This document shows, in pieces, positions 34,263 through 43,938 of a stretch of 64,000 nt of DNA (position 1 is the stretch's first letter; each line of letters begins with the position of its first letter). Under the pieces are notes generated by a model. That model ran no database searches, was not told the DNA's origin, and worked only from the letters and a program-made list of their open reading frames with translations. Source of the DNA: MGBC120314 sp051877855 (GTDB lineage: Bacteria; Bacillota; Clostridia; Lachnospirales; Lachnospiraceae). The position numbers were made by a program, and so were the translations under genes. The DNA lies in the NCBI GenBank assembly GCA_051877855.1, contig JBJEJH010000036.1, positions 1 to 64,000 of the forward strand. Reading direction: 5' to 3'.

Positions 34263-35183
34263 CTAATTTCCTCGATTTTTCACAGGAATCTGGGCTAATG
34301 TAATAGCGGCAAAGATTAAAATACACCCCCAAATCTCCCGGAGGCTAAGACTCTCCCCCAGGATAATCCAACCTGCCAACACCGAAAATACGGACTCCAG
34401 GCTAAGAAGTAATGACGCCACCGTAGGATTAACTCCCTGTTGTCCCACAATCTGCAATGTATAAGCCACGCCGCTGGACATGATACCTGCATACAAAAGA
34501 GGTATCCACGCCCCCGGGGATGCAAATGCCAAAGACCACTCCCAAATGCCGGCTACCGAATGCCCCATATCAATTCCAAACATCAAGGGTGCTGCAACGA
34601 TTCCTGCAGTCACAAACTGTATGCAGGACATACGCACTGCATCCACCTTCACAACAAAATGATCCACAAGCATAATATGAAATGAATACAATAGTGAGCA
34701 GATCAGAACCAAAAGATCCGATCCCTGAATCTTCAAATCTCCGTTCATACATAACATATATAAGCCCACCAGGGTAATTCCCACTGCCCCCCATACATTC
34801 CATCCACATCTTCTCTTAAGGAAGACCCCTAACACCGGGACCAGAATAATGTAGCATGCAGTTAAGAATCCTGCCTTGCCGGAGGAGGTTCCATAATACA
34901 TACCCAATTGCTGAAAAATTGTTGCCACAGACAGACAGCAACCACAACATATTCCCCCCATCAGCAATTCTTTCTTATCTTCTTTTGTCACCGGCTTATT
35001 CTTGGTCAATCCCCACAAATCCAGTAGATTAATTACCGGGATCAGCACTATTGCGCCTAAAAACCAACGGATGCAACAGAAAGAATAAGGTCCGACGGCA
35101 TCGCCACCGGTTCTTTGTGCCACAAATGCTGTTCCCCAGATCAAAGCTGTCATTATCAGTACGACCGCATTCTTCTTTTTCAT
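34263..35183 (-). CDS. DMT-superfamily (EamA) transporter
   Basis: 306 aa from the ATG at 35183 (AGGA about 9 bases upstream). About ten TM helices in two EamA repeats; landmarks are ALIWGTAFVAQ at the start and a second repeat ending near LLSLESVFSVLAGWIILGE. Exports or imports small metabolites; the substrate is unknown. It follows sfsA by 37 bases. Confidence 0.92.
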   Translation of the reverse strand: MKKKNAVVLIMTALIWGTAFVAQRTGGDAVGPYSFCCIRWFLGAIVLIPVINLLDLWGLTKNKPVTKEDKKELLMGGICCGCCLSVATIFQQLGMYYGTSSGKAGFLTACYIILVPVLGVFLKRRCGWNVWGAVGITLVGLYMLCMNGDLKIQGSDLLVLICSLLYSFHIMLVDHFVVKVDAVRMSCIQFVTAGIVAAPLMFGIDMGHSVAGIWEWSLAFASPGAWIPLLYAGIMSSGVAYTLQIVGQQGVNPTVASLLLSLESVFSVLAGWIILGESLSLREIWGCILIFAAITLAQIPVKNRGN

Positions 35184-35220
35184 GGTTGTAATCCTATCCA
35201 ATCTATATTATTATTTTATC

Positions 35221-35955
35221 CTACCCCAATGGGCTTCTCTTCTCTATGATTTCCAGGCTGTCTTCCGTTACCTTACAACACAGATAATAAACCTCAACCC
35301 CGGCTTTCATTGCTTCTTCCAGCACCTCGCCAAATTCCGGGTGGGTATTCACATTAGGCAACGCTTCATGCACACCCTCCATTGCTATGACAAAAGCAAG
35401 GATTGCATGATACCCCTCCCGGCAGGCTTTCGTAAGTTCCTTAAGATGCTTGACGCCTCGCTCGGTAGGTGCATCCGGAAAATAACCCACACCATCAATC
35501 TCCAATGTGCATCCCTTTACTTCCATCAGGAACTTCTCCACTCTGCTTTCAGGGGTATGAACCTGCGCCTTTTGAAGACGCTCCTCTGTAGCCTCCTCTT
35601 TCCTTTCCCGCTCCATATAGAAGTCCAGTCTGGATTCCCCATACACATACTCGGACTTAATAAAGGAGTAGCCCTCCTTAAAAAGCCACTCCTTAACTAC
35701 CTGATTCGGTGCCTGGCTATCAATATTCACCCAGCCCAGACCCTCTTTATAGACCGTTACCAGATCATACTTCGTCTTGCGGGCAGGATTATCGGACACA
35801 GCAAGAATCACCCGCACTCCCGGTATCAGTAATTCCTTACATCTTCCTGTATTCTTCACATGTACTGTAGTAAGTTCTTCCCCAATCCACACCTTTGCAA
35901 TGAACCGATTCAAACGACTTTCAAACCGTCCACGGATGACCTGTTGATACTTCAT
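35221..35955 (-). CDS. sfsA: SfsA family protein
   Basis: 244 aa. Family motifs: FIAKV near the N-terminus, HVKNTGRCKELL, the EVKGCTLE core and FPDAPTERGVKHLKEL near residue 160. Known SfsA proteins are linked to sugar fermentation stimulation and nucleic-acid cleavage. It lies 35 bases after the HD-GYP gene in the same direction. Confidence 0.94.
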   Translation of the reverse strand: MKYQQVIRGRFESRLNRFIAKVWIGEELTTVHVKNTGRCKELLIPGVRVILAVSDNPARKTKYDLVTVYKEGLGWVNIDSQAPNQVVKEWLFKEGYSFIKSEYVYGESRLDFYMERERKEEATEERLQKAQVHTPESRVEKFLMEVKGCTLEIDGVGYFPDAPTERGVKHLKELTKACREGYHAILAFVIAMEGVHEALPNVNTHPEFGEVLEEAMKAGVEVYYLCCKVTEDSLEIIEKRSPLG

Positions 35956-35990
35956 CTCTTTCTCTTTTCTATAACAAACTTCTAATAATC

Positions 35991-37175
35991 TTAAACACTT
36001 TCTCTTGCATCCGGATATTTTTCCAAAATGTTCAGAAATTCGCTAAAATGTTCCTGAAACAGATCGACTAACATCGGATCAAACTGAGTTCCCCTGTTGG
36101 CCACAATTTCTTCCCTGGCCTCCTGCGGGGTCCACGCCTTCTTATAGGGACGTTTACTTGCCAATGCATCAAATACATCCGCAATAGCTACACATCGGGC
36201 GTACAGGCTGATATCCTCACCTTTGATGCCGTAATAACCCCTGCCGTCATAACGTTCATGATGCTGATATGCAATTTCTGCCGAAATCTTCATCAGTTCT
36301 CCGGGCGAATTCTCCAGAAGCTGTTTTCCATAGCGGGCATGCTGCCGGACAATATCAAACTCCTCCGCAGTAAGCCTTCCCGGTTTATTAATAATTGCCT
36401 TCGGAATCACAATTTTACCCACATCATGCATCATGGCTGCCGTGCTGATCTTCCACACGTCTTCCTCATTCATATCCAATGCTCTGCAGAGAATCTTCGT
36501 ATATTCAGACACACGCTTAACGTGTAATCCCGTCTCCTGGGACTGTGCCTCAATCATTTCAGAAAGGGAGGCAATTAAGGTTTCCTGATCCTTATAGAGT
36601 TCCTTATTTTTTTCAGTCACTGACCGAATCAGCTGCTGTATCATATTGACAAGCCATATACAAACAACGGAAAAAACCAGTATTGCAATGATCTCCGGTA
36701 CAACCTCATCCGTCATCAAGCATTGAAAAGAAATGTCGGGATCCTTTAAATCCACCCCGAACCGGAAGCCCGCCAGATGTGAAAAAAACAATACCAGCGC
36801 ACTAACCGCAAGAGAATGGACAACACTCCTTCGGTCACAATACATAGCCGAAATCATAGGAAATAGCAACATGATTACGATCGGATAGGATAAATACGAA
36901 TGCCATAGCCCCGCCATCACAATCATTGCGGTCAACACAACGTGTCGAATTACTATCGAATCCTTTTTTAAAATATCATAAAACAGGGTTGGCAAAAACA
37001 GGATAAACACTGAAATAACCGATATCAGATAAATCTCCGTGCCAAACTCCAATACATGCAGCAAATTAAGTATCATCGTTAAACACATGAGTCCCATGCC
37101 TACACGTCCGATCAGTGCAACACTCTTATTGATCCGTCCCTCATAAGCTTCAATTTGTTTTTCTGAAAAATTCAT
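35991..37175 (-). CDS. Membrane HD-GYP phosphodiesterase
   Basis: 394 aa. About six N-terminal TM helices (to about residue 190), a coiled linker, and an HD-GYP domain: HDVGK, HARYG, HHERYDGRGYYG and AIADVFDAL. The final Pro of GYP is Tyr here (GYY), but the metal-binding residues are present. Likely hydrolyses cyclic di-GMP in response to a membrane or external signal. It is near a sulfatase-like gene and sfsA. Confidence 0.9.
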   Translation of the reverse strand: MNFSEKQIEAYEGRINKSVALIGRVGMGLMCLTMILNLLHVLEFGTEIYLISVISVFILFLPTLFYDILKKDSIVIRHVVLTAMIVMAGLWHSYLSYPIVIMLLFPMISAMYCDRRSVVHSLAVSALVLFFSHLAGFRFGVDLKDPDISFQCLMTDEVVPEIIAILVFSVVCIWLVNMIQQLIRSVTEKNKELYKDQETLIASLSEMIEAQSQETGLHVKRVSEYTKILCRALDMNEEDVWKISTAAMMHDVGKIVIPKAIINKPGRLTAEEFDIVRQHARYGKQLLENSPGELMKISAEIAYQHHERYDGRGYYGIKGEDISLYARCVAIADVFDALASKRPYKKAWTPQEAREEIVANRGTQFDPMLVDLFQEHFSEFLNILEKYPDARESV

Positions 37176-37221
37176 CCGCAGTACATCTCCTATCCATCAA
37201 CTGACTCTATCGCAACATTTC

Positions 37222-38865
37222 TCATTCACTGTAATAAAACTCTCTTCCCGTAGGAATCAAAGTATCTTCATCTGCCGCCGCACCGGTCTGAATGTATTCA
37301 ATCAGGAGTTCCTCATCATCCAGACTATGCCATAAAAATCTTCTCTCTCGGACATCATTTTCCTTGTAATCAAATATACTCATACTGTCAGCACCGTTCC
37401 ACAAACGATCGTAGGCTCCCTGAAGATCATCAAAAGAAATCGGAGCCGAGGATATCTGCATCGGATGTTTTTCTCCTATACCTTTAACCAGCAGTATGGC
37501 ATCCTGACGGCTTTTCCATCCTTCATCCGATGGATCATAACCATGATCGGACATCACCATAACAACCGTATTATCATAAATTCCGGCTTCTTTTAATTTG
37601 TCCAGATAAGCATCAACAATCCGGACACTGGCTTCCACACCGCTTTCATAGGTCGCACCTTCCGTGACGATATGAACGTCCTTATCATATCGAAACGGAA
37701 CATGTGCCCCTTCCAGATGAATAAATTTAAAGCATCGATCCTTTACCAATTTAATGTCATCCTGTAATAACATGTCATAGAACTTCTTATTGGAATTGCT
37801 GAAGTTATAAACGATATCCCATCCTTCAATTTCCATCATATCCCAAAAATCATTGACATCAAATACACAGAATCGTTTCAAGTCAAAAGGAGCATACCGA
37901 AGTCCCGCCAGCTTCATCTGATTCATCATAAATCGAAAAGGAGTCGTTATGGAACCATTCTTTGCGATAACATTGTCATAATTCCCGTAGTAATCCTGAT
38001 TCAGCGGCATATCGCTGGAATAAATTCCAACACGGTAATCGGACTGTAACATTTTATTTAAAAATGCCGAATTGCCATAAGCCTCATCAAAATAATCCAG
38101 CTGGGAACATTCATTTTCATACCATCTTCCGGAAAGAATAAATGGAATCGAAAACTCTGTGAAAGGATATGCTGCCATGGTATTATCATAATAGGTAAAA
38201 TCCTCAAATGTTTCCTTAAATTCCGGATGTTCGTTAAGCATCTTGCTGAATTTGCTTCCATCAATGGTATCCATCACAAGAATCACAAAATTCGTATCCC
38301 TGGACATCTGCATAATATCCTTGTAGGTAATACAATAGTTGGTTTTACGCATCATGGCATCACCTGAGCGTCCCAGGGTAATAATGGTAACGAGAAGCAT
38401 CAGTGTCATACAAATGCTAACTGCCTTAACCATTTCTTCAAAAAAATCTCTCTTAAACCTGTAATAAACGAAGATTACAATGCCGGACACAACCATGTAC
38501 ACAACTATACTGGCGATTCTTCCGGAGGCATATTGGCTCCAGTCAATCTCACTTCCGTCCAATACCAGAAGATTTCCCACCAGAAAATTACCCTGTATAT
38601 AGCTTGCAATATAGATAATAAAGGACAATACCAGCCAAATTCGATAGGCATTCTTGTTCATAAAGTACACTACGGAAAATATCATTCCCTGTACCAGCAT
38701 CACCACCAAAAACATTATGAGCAACACCGGAATCAAGGTATATGCATCATACCAAAAATCAAATACATTTTGAAAATACATCTCTAATGGTGCATAAAAA
38801 CACAACATAAAAGAAAGCGCCAAGGCTAAAATCCAGCCTGCCAGCAACTCTTTTTTCCCACGCAT
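37222..38865 (-). CDS. Membrane sulfatase-like hydrolase/phosphotransferase
   Basis: About 547 aa from the ATG at 38865; a TTG at 38886 is an alternative. Five N-terminal TM helices end near residue 170, followed by an alkaline-phosphatase-superfamily domain. Landmarks: VILVMDTIDG (metal), a candidate Thr nucleophile in YPFTEFSIPF, HLEGAHVPF and VMSDHGYDPSD (metal). It may transfer a phospho-group or cleave a sulfate or phosphate ester on envelope lipids or glycans. No substrate is proven by the neighbours. Confidence 0.82.
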   Translation of the reverse strand: MRGKKELLAGWILALALSFMLCFYAPLEMYFQNVFDFWYDAYTLIPVLLIMFLVVMLVQGMIFSVVYFMNKNAYRIWLVLSFIIYIASYIQGNFLVGNLLVLDGSEIDWSQYASGRIASIVVYMVVSGIVIFVYYRFKRDFFEEMVKAVSICMTLMLLVTIITLGRSGDAMMRKTNYCITYKDIMQMSRDTNFVILVMDTIDGSKFSKMLNEHPEFKETFEDFTYYDNTMAAYPFTEFSIPFILSGRWYENECSQLDYFDEAYGNSAFLNKMLQSDYRVGIYSSDMPLNQDYYGNYDNVIAKNGSITTPFRFMMNQMKLAGLRYAPFDLKRFCVFDVNDFWDMMEIEGWDIVYNFSNSNKKFYDMLLQDDIKLVKDRCFKFIHLEGAHVPFRYDKDVHIVTEGATYESGVEASVRIVDAYLDKLKEAGIYDNTVVMVMSDHGYDPSDEGWKSRQDAILLVKGIGEKHPMQISSAPISFDDLQGAYDRLWNGADSMSIFDYKENDVRERRFLWHSLDDEELLIEYIQTGAAADEDTLIPTGREFYYSE

Positions 38866-38922
38866 TTTTAACCCGCTTTCTGTCAATAAACTTCTCTGCT
38901 TTATCCCAGCTTCATTCTATAT

Positions 38923-38951
38923 ATTTTACCACATATGTCATCACAAGACAA
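38923..38951 (-). promoter_or_regulatory. Promoter of the sulfatase-like gene
   Basis: TTGTCT (38951-38946) and TAAAAT (38928-38923), 17-base spacing, on the minus strand. It may also drive the HD-GYP, sfsA and DMT genes that follow with gaps of under 50 bases. Confidence 0.65.
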
Positions 38952-38989
38952 ATGTAGTCTTCGAAATATTCACACTCCATCATTGTCTT

Positions 38990-40162
38990 CTAATGTTCAA
39001 CCTGCTTCAAAATAAAGTCTGCAGCCGCCTTAGCCCCACCGCACTCTTTGAAAGACTGCTGAATCTTAAGGGCATTTTCTTTTATTTCTTTATCATGAAT
39101 TGCCTCGTCAATTCGATTTCGAATTCCTTCCACGCTGATATCCGAAAGGAACACTCCTGCCTTTAACTCCTGAACGCGGTTTGCTACCCCCTGCTGTTCC
39201 GGTGTCTGTGGAAACAGAATCAGCGGCACGCCATAATAAAGTCCCTCACTGACACTGTTCATGCCGCAATGGGTGATAAATACATCCGCCTGTTCCAACA
39301 CTGCCATCTGATCCACCATTTTCTCCACTATACAGTTTGATGGTATCTCCAATCCCGTGATATCCGTATCCTCTCCCACGGACATGACAACACGATAAGG
39401 CTGATCCTTCACGGCTGCAAAACATTTTTCATAAAAGTCCGGATGATTATTATCCACCGTTCCCAAGGAAATGTAAACCGTTTTTTGATCTGTTTTTTCG
39501 AGACTTTCGGTCACCTTACGAGGAATCGGCCCCACAAACACATAACTCTCCGAAAAAGTCTCTGAATATGGCTGAAACATCGGCGATGTATATACAATCG
39601 TCTTGGTGTTATTGTCATTGGCAATAATATCCAATACACTCTTTACTTCATAGCCTTTGCTGCGAAGGCGTTTGAGACTCTTGTTGATCTTAGGCATACT
39701 CCGTAAAATTGAAAAAAATCCCGGTCCCTCCGACTTCATAACCTTTGCCGAATACTGATTAAATGCAAAAGTTGTGGTGGATGACACAAAGGGAATTCCA
39801 AGTTTCTTCGCAATAAGTTTTCCCCAGAACGCCATAGAATCTGCAACCACTACATCCGGATTTAATTTCTTCATATCCTGAACAATGGCATCATCCAGTT
39901 CAAGAGTTAGATCCACAATCAGATCCGTGGAAAATGCAAGATCTTTCCCCAATCGGGCACCATCCTCCTTCGACAGATGTACCTGCGAATCATACTGATC
40001 ACATGCCACAAAGGTTGCCCCCGTGGCTTCAATCTTCTCCCTCATCATCTCATAGGAATAATAGTAAACCTCATGACCTTCTTTAATCAATGTCTGAACG
40101 ACACCCAACGTCGGATTCGTATGTCCCTGTGCCGGAATACAGAAAAATACAATTTTACTCAT
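38990..40162 (-). CDS. Macrolide/UDP-glycosyltransferase (MGT, GT1 family)
   Basis: 390 aa. GT-B fold: N-terminal FCIPAQGHTNPTLGVVQTL and the donor-binding signature THCGMNSVSEGL with YGVPLILFPQTPEQ. The start overlaps the TetR stop by one base (TAATG). The operon layout, TetR plus MGT, suggests inactivation of a small toxic molecule by glycosylation. The acceptor is unknown. Confidence 0.92.
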   Translation of the reverse strand: MSKIVFFCIPAQGHTNPTLGVVQTLIKEGHEVYYYSYEMMREKIEATGATFVACDQYDSQVHLSKEDGARLGKDLAFSTDLIVDLTLELDDAIVQDMKKLNPDVVVADSMAFWGKLIAKKLGIPFVSSTTTFAFNQYSAKVMKSEGPGFFSILRSMPKINKSLKRLRSKGYEVKSVLDIIANDNNTKTIVYTSPMFQPYSETFSESYVFVGPIPRKVTESLEKTDQKTVYISLGTVDNNHPDFYEKCFAAVKDQPYRVVMSVGEDTDITGLEIPSNCIVEKMVDQMAVLEQADVFITHCGMNSVSEGLYYGVPLILFPQTPEQQGVANRVQELKAGVFLSDISVEGIRNRIDEAIHDKEIKENALKIQQSFKECGGAKAAADFILKQVEH

Positions 40163-40839
40163 TATTTCTCCCCCTTACTGCTTTTTCTTACTTTGCTTTT
40201 TTCTTGTTTCTCATTTCGTATGACAACCCGCTGAACCAGTTCCTTTAGATCTTTTTCCCACAAAAAATCATCCTGTAACTTATTGGTAATCACAGCTCCC
40301 ACAAAGACACTGTTAAGTGAACTATCAACCAGCTTTTCCGAGAACTTTCCTACATCGCTGATATAGAATGTTGCCAGTCCGTTCGCATGGATAACAACCT
40401 GATTTAGAAGATTCTCTGCAGCACTTTCTTCAAGGTCATAATCCTTCTTAACCTCCTGCATCATCTGCTGATATATCGTCTTAAATTCTCCGGTAAAACT
40501 GTTATATGCCGCATTCTTCGTCCCGCCACTCAAAAAAAGCAGCCGGTACAGATTCGGCTCCTCCACTGCAAAGCGAACCCAGCGCATGCCAAACTCCTTA
40601 CAGGAATATTGGCACTCCGTCACTCCGTCCATGTATTCCATAAACTTTCTTTTAGCCAGTTCGCGGACATCTACGCGCACTTCTTCCATGCTGCTATATA
40701 CCGTAAATATAGGTGACGATGAGGTTCCCAGTCGTTTCCCCACCGCGCGGGCAACAACAGAATCAATGCCCTTTTCTCTGGTCATTTCGTATGCTGCATC
40801 GATTATTTGATTTTTTTGATATTTCGGCTTCGGTGGCAT
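40162..40839 (-). CDS. TetR/AcrR-family regulator
   Basis: 225 aa. N-terminal HTH: IIDAAYEMTREKGIDSVVAR, then KRLGTSSSPIFTVYSSMEE. The remaining helices form the ligand and dimer domain. It sits between a small membrane protein gene and the glycosyltransferase, and two palindromes near the promoter fit as operators. Probably represses this operon until an inducer binds. Confidence 0.93.
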   Translation of the reverse strand: MPPKPKYQKNQIIDAAYEMTREKGIDSVVARAVGKRLGTSSSPIFTVYSSMEEVRVDVRELAKRKFMEYMDGVTECQYSCKEFGMRWVRFAVEEPNLYRLLFLSGGTKNAAYNSFTGEFKTIYQQMMQEVKKDYDLEESAAENLLNQVVIHANGLATFYISDVGKFSEKLVDSSLNSVFVGAVITNKLQDDFLWEKDLKELVQRVVIRNEKQEKSKVRKSSKGEK

Positions 40840-40844
40840 CTTAC

Positions 40845-41042
40845 TTACCTCGTTCTACAAATTTCGGAGCCAATAATTCCATTCTCATTCTCAATCCTTA
40901 TCTGTCTGTACGTTGCCAAAGAAGCCCCGCAGCACACCCATAAAAATGCAATTTCATTATCTCCGTTCAAAAAACCAATGACAGCAAGAAAATATGTTAC
41001 CGCCGTACTTAAACTTATACCAGACCGAACCAGTCTCTTCAT
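40845..41042 (-). CDS. Small two-helix membrane protein in the TetR operon
   Basis: 65 aa from the ATG at 41042 (AGGTG 8 bases upstream). Two hydrophobic segments: LSTAVTYFLAVIGFL and IAFLWVCCGASLATY, with a hydrophilic tail. Its stop is 5 bases before the tetR start, and it is first behind the promoter. No family recognised. Coding evidence is moderate. Confidence 0.6.
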   Translation of the reverse strand: MKRLVRSGISLSTAVTYFLAVIGFLNGDNEIAFLWVCCGASLATYRQIRIENENGIIGSEICRTR

Positions 41043-41083
41043 TCGAACCACACCTATCTTAATTAATTTTATTCAAAACGTAT

Positions 41084-41107
41084 GTTATATAACTTTCGTT
41101 ACGTAAC
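41084..41107 (-). promoter_or_regulatory. Twin 10-bp palindromes, likely TetR operator
   Basis: GTTATATAAC (41084-41093) and GTTACGTAAC (41098-41107) are each perfect palindromes, 14 bases apart centre to centre, directly downstream of the promoter at 41117-41145. This spacing suits a TetR dimer pair. Confidence 0.7.
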
Positions 41108-41116
41108 TACCGTTCT

Positions 41117-41145
41117 ACATTACCATAAAAAACCAGCGAAGTCAA
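41117..41145 (-). promoter_or_regulatory. Promoter of the TetR operon
   Basis: TTGACT (41145-41140) and TAATGT (41122-41117), 17-base spacer. The rest of the 41043-41356 gap holds the operators, a terminator and a GCCCCGCC-rich segment at 41190. Confidence 0.7.
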
Positions 41146-41275
41146 TATTTCGGCATAAAATGATCATTTTCGAATACTTTTTCTTGTATGCCCCGCCCCC
41201 TCACGCCAGGACGTTTTTTTCGTTTGCTTTCCGCCTCCATGCCCAACCCGACCTCCGGTATTGCACCATTGCAAA

Positions 41276-41312
41276 GAAAAAAGGCGTAAGTCCAAACATG
41301 GACCTACGCCTT
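41276..41312 (-). terminator. Terminator of the solute-binding/GGDEF/MATE/lipoprotein operon
   Basis: AAGGCGTAGGTCC-ATGTTT-GGACTTACGCCTT and a T-run on the minus strand, about 45 bases beyond the lipoprotein stop. Confidence 0.92.
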
Positions 41313-41356
41313 TCGCTGCACTACAACACCTATATCATTTACAATCTACATTGCCA

Positions 41357-42523
41357 TTATCTAAAAAACTCTGTCATGATCAATGAGCCATCCACTCCGC
41401 TCACTTCCAGAACATAGTACCTTGTCATTCCTTCCGGATCAACATAAGATATGCCATATTCCAGTGTATCCCCATGAAATACCACATCGCCCACAAGAGC
41501 CTTCTTCGGTGAAAAATCCCCATAATGATAGAGCTCTTCCAAATCGAATTGCAGATTACCATCATTATCAACCGATTGAAGTTCAATTGCCAGAAGTTTA
41601 AATTCCTTAATATCGTTCTCTACGGTAAATGCAATTCGGGCTCGATTTTCTTCCTCCAAAGAAGCAATGGTGAACTCATCACACTTACCTGAATTAAGCA
41701 CAACTTCATCCGCCCATTCTGCCTTAACTTCATTCACTGCTTCCGTTTCGATTTCCAGTGGACCTGTAGACAATTCATATTTTGCAAATGGAGTTAATTC
41801 CACAATCCCGGTTCTTTTGTCATATTCTTTGGACATCTGCCAGAACTTTTCCGATGTGGTACTTAACTGTTCTGAAAACTGAACATCCCAGGTTCCTGTT
41901 TGATTATGAAAATACAACAGATCATCGTAATTTCCGTCTTTGACATCAGTAAAATAAAAATCCTTACACTCTATGCTGCTTCCATCCTGAGAAAAAACAA
42001 ACTCTCCGAAGGCACTTTGCGCAGCTCCTGAACTACCCTGGTAAAAGAATCCGCCGTTTTCCATAAACTTGTAACTATTTCTTCCCCATCCTGTCAGTAT
42101 AAGAACCGGACTGTTCTTTCTACTGGTATACAAAGCATTGATGAAACTTCCATAAGCCGCATCCTTCCCCGGTCGATCAATCATTCCGATTACAAGCTCC
42201 GGAACAGAATCATCGTTAATATCCACAACCGCATAACCCACACTTTCCAGTGCTTCCTTGGGAGCAACACCGATAATCATTTCCGCAATACCGATTTCAT
42301 CCTCTTGAATTGCCTCTCCGTTATATCCCAATGCCACCAATTTATAGAAACGATCCAAAATTTCCGTATAGCCAAGACTATCGAGACTTATATCCTTTTC
42401 AGTTGTTTCCTCTTCGCCGTTATTGCCTGAACCATTGATAAACGTTCCTTTTTTCTGACAGCCACACACCAGAATCATCGCTGCCAATGCCGCAAAACTT
42501 AATACCACTAATTTTTTTCTCAT
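41357..42523 (-). CDS. Predicted lipoprotein of unknown function
   Basis: 388 aa from the ATG at 42523 (GGAGG 6 bases upstream). Lipobox VCGC around residue 22, then a GS/E-rich linker. A DINDDSVPELVIG stretch looks like the Ca-loop type seen in repeat-containing exported proteins. No enzyme motif. It is the last gene of a four-gene operon before the terminator at 41276. Confidence 0.8.
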   Translation of the reverse strand: MRKKLVVLSFAALAAMILVCGCQKKGTFINGSGNNGEEETTEKDISLDSLGYTEILDRFYKLVALGYNGEAIQEDEIGIAEMIIGVAPKEALESVGYAVVDINDDSVPELVIGMIDRPGKDAAYGSFINALYTSRKNSPVLILTGWGRNSYKFMENGGFFYQGSSGAAQSAFGEFVFSQDGSSIECKDFYFTDVKDGNYDDLLYFHNQTGTWDVQFSEQLSTTSEKFWQMSKEYDKRTGIVELTPFAKYELSTGPLEIETEAVNEVKAEWADEVVLNSGKCDEFTIASLEEENRARIAFTVENDIKEFKLLAIELQSVDNDGNLQFDLEELYHYGDFSPKKALVGDVVFHGDTLEYGISYVDPEGMTRYYVLEVSGVDGSLIMTEFFR

Positions 42524-42567
42524 AATCAACCTCCGGAACCCGATACAATTTTTCTTTCAAATTAAAA

Positions 42568-43917
42568 TCACGCCGCGCTAATAATTTCTTTCCAGCGTTT
42601 TGAAAACATATAATAGCCAATCATCATCAACATACCAAACGTAAAACTGATTGGATAACAAAGCATAATATAAGTACCATCATAGTAAGCATTGATTAGG
42701 TAGGCGCTTGGAATACGCACTGCCCAGAGCATCAGAATATTAACCATGGTGGAATAACGAATCAGACCCACTCCGTTAACGATACACATAATTCCATTAA
42801 AAATAGCAAACAGCCATTGGGACAAAAGCATAACCTTCACATTGCGCCCCGCATACAACAAAATCATCTCATTCCTGGTAAAAATGCGCAAAATCGGCAT
42901 GCGGAAGGAGATAATCAACAGGCCGGCGCTCAAGGTAATAATGCCGGAAATAAGGGGAATTTTGATATATCCTTTCCTTAATCGGTCATAGTTTTTAGCA
43001 CCGTAGTTCTGTCCCGAGAATGTTGTCGCCGCAGAAGACAACGCCGTGATAGCGATATTGGTCATACCGGTTACCCTTTGGGATACGGACATTCCCGCCA
43101 TATAAGCTGTACCCTGCTGATTTACCAGTGTCTGCATTGCAAGATGTCCGAAGGAATACAGGGAATTGTTAAGACCAATCGGCAAGCCAAGGGCGATAAT
43201 ATTCTTCATTTCTTCTTTATCGCACCGCTTCGGAAGAAATGTAAATTCCAACTCCGGAAATTTCTTACGGATATAGGCGATGCTGACAAGCCAGGACATA
43301 TACATGGCCAGAATGGTTGCCAGAGCTGCGCCGCCCACGTCCATTCGAAACCATGCCACCAAAGTAATATCCAGAATAATGTTCGTTATGCAGGCAACCA
43401 GCAGAAACCACAGTGATGCCTTACTATCTCCCATTCCGCGCAGAATACCCGCATTCATATTATAGCCAATGTTACCCAATGCACCAAGAAAAATGACTCT
43501 TGTATACATAACTGCAGCTTGCATGGTGTCCTCCGGCACATTCATCCATCTTAAGATCCAAGGCGCCAGGATCACTCCAAGAACTGCTATGGGAATTCCA
43601 CAGGAATACACGAAGAATACAGCTGTATCCGACGTCTTTCTAAGCTTCTCAATATCCTTAGCACCCATGTACTGTGAAATAAGGATCGAAACCCCCGTTC
43701 CAATTCCCAGGAAAATACACAGAAGAACTTCTACCGGCTGGGAGCTGGTTCCCACTGCCGCCAGAGAAGTATCCCCACAATAATTGCCCACAGCCAGAGT
43801 ATCCACCGTGGTGTACAACTGCTGCAATACATTCCCAATAATAATCGGGATGGCAAATAACAACACGTTCTTCATAATAGAACCCGTTGTCATATCTATC
43901 TTTTTACTTTTTTCCAT
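42568..43917 (-). CDS. MATE-family efflux transporter
   Basis: 449 aa from the ATG at 43917 (GAGGGG 7 bases upstream; the longer frame begins at a TTG). Twelve TM helices, MATE signature regions VLQQLYTTVDTLAVG and ATTFSGQNYGAKNYDRL. Exports cationic drugs or metabolites with Na+ or H+. It lies between a GGDEF/EAL gene and a lipoprotein gene. Confidence 0.93.
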   Translation of the reverse strand: MEKSKKIDMTTGSIMKNVLLFAIPIIIGNVLQQLYTTVDTLAVGNYCGDTSLAAVGTSSQPVEVLLCIFLGIGTGVSILISQYMGAKDIEKLRKTSDTAVFFVYSCGIPIAVLGVILAPWILRWMNVPEDTMQAAVMYTRVIFLGALGNIGYNMNAGILRGMGDSKASLWFLLVACITNIILDITLVAWFRMDVGGAALATILAMYMSWLVSIAYIRKKFPELEFTFLPKRCDKEEMKNIIALGLPIGLNNSLYSFGHLAMQTLVNQQGTAYMAGMSVSQRVTGMTNIAITALSSAATTFSGQNYGAKNYDRLRKGYIKIPLISGIITLSAGLLIISFRMPILRIFTRNEMILLYAGRNVKVMLLSQWLFAIFNGIMCIVNGVGLIRYSTMVNILMLWAVRIPSAYLINAYYDGTYIMLCYPISFTFGMLMMIGYYMFSKRWKEIISAA

Positions 43918-43938
43918 AACGGTTCCCCTCAATTACAT

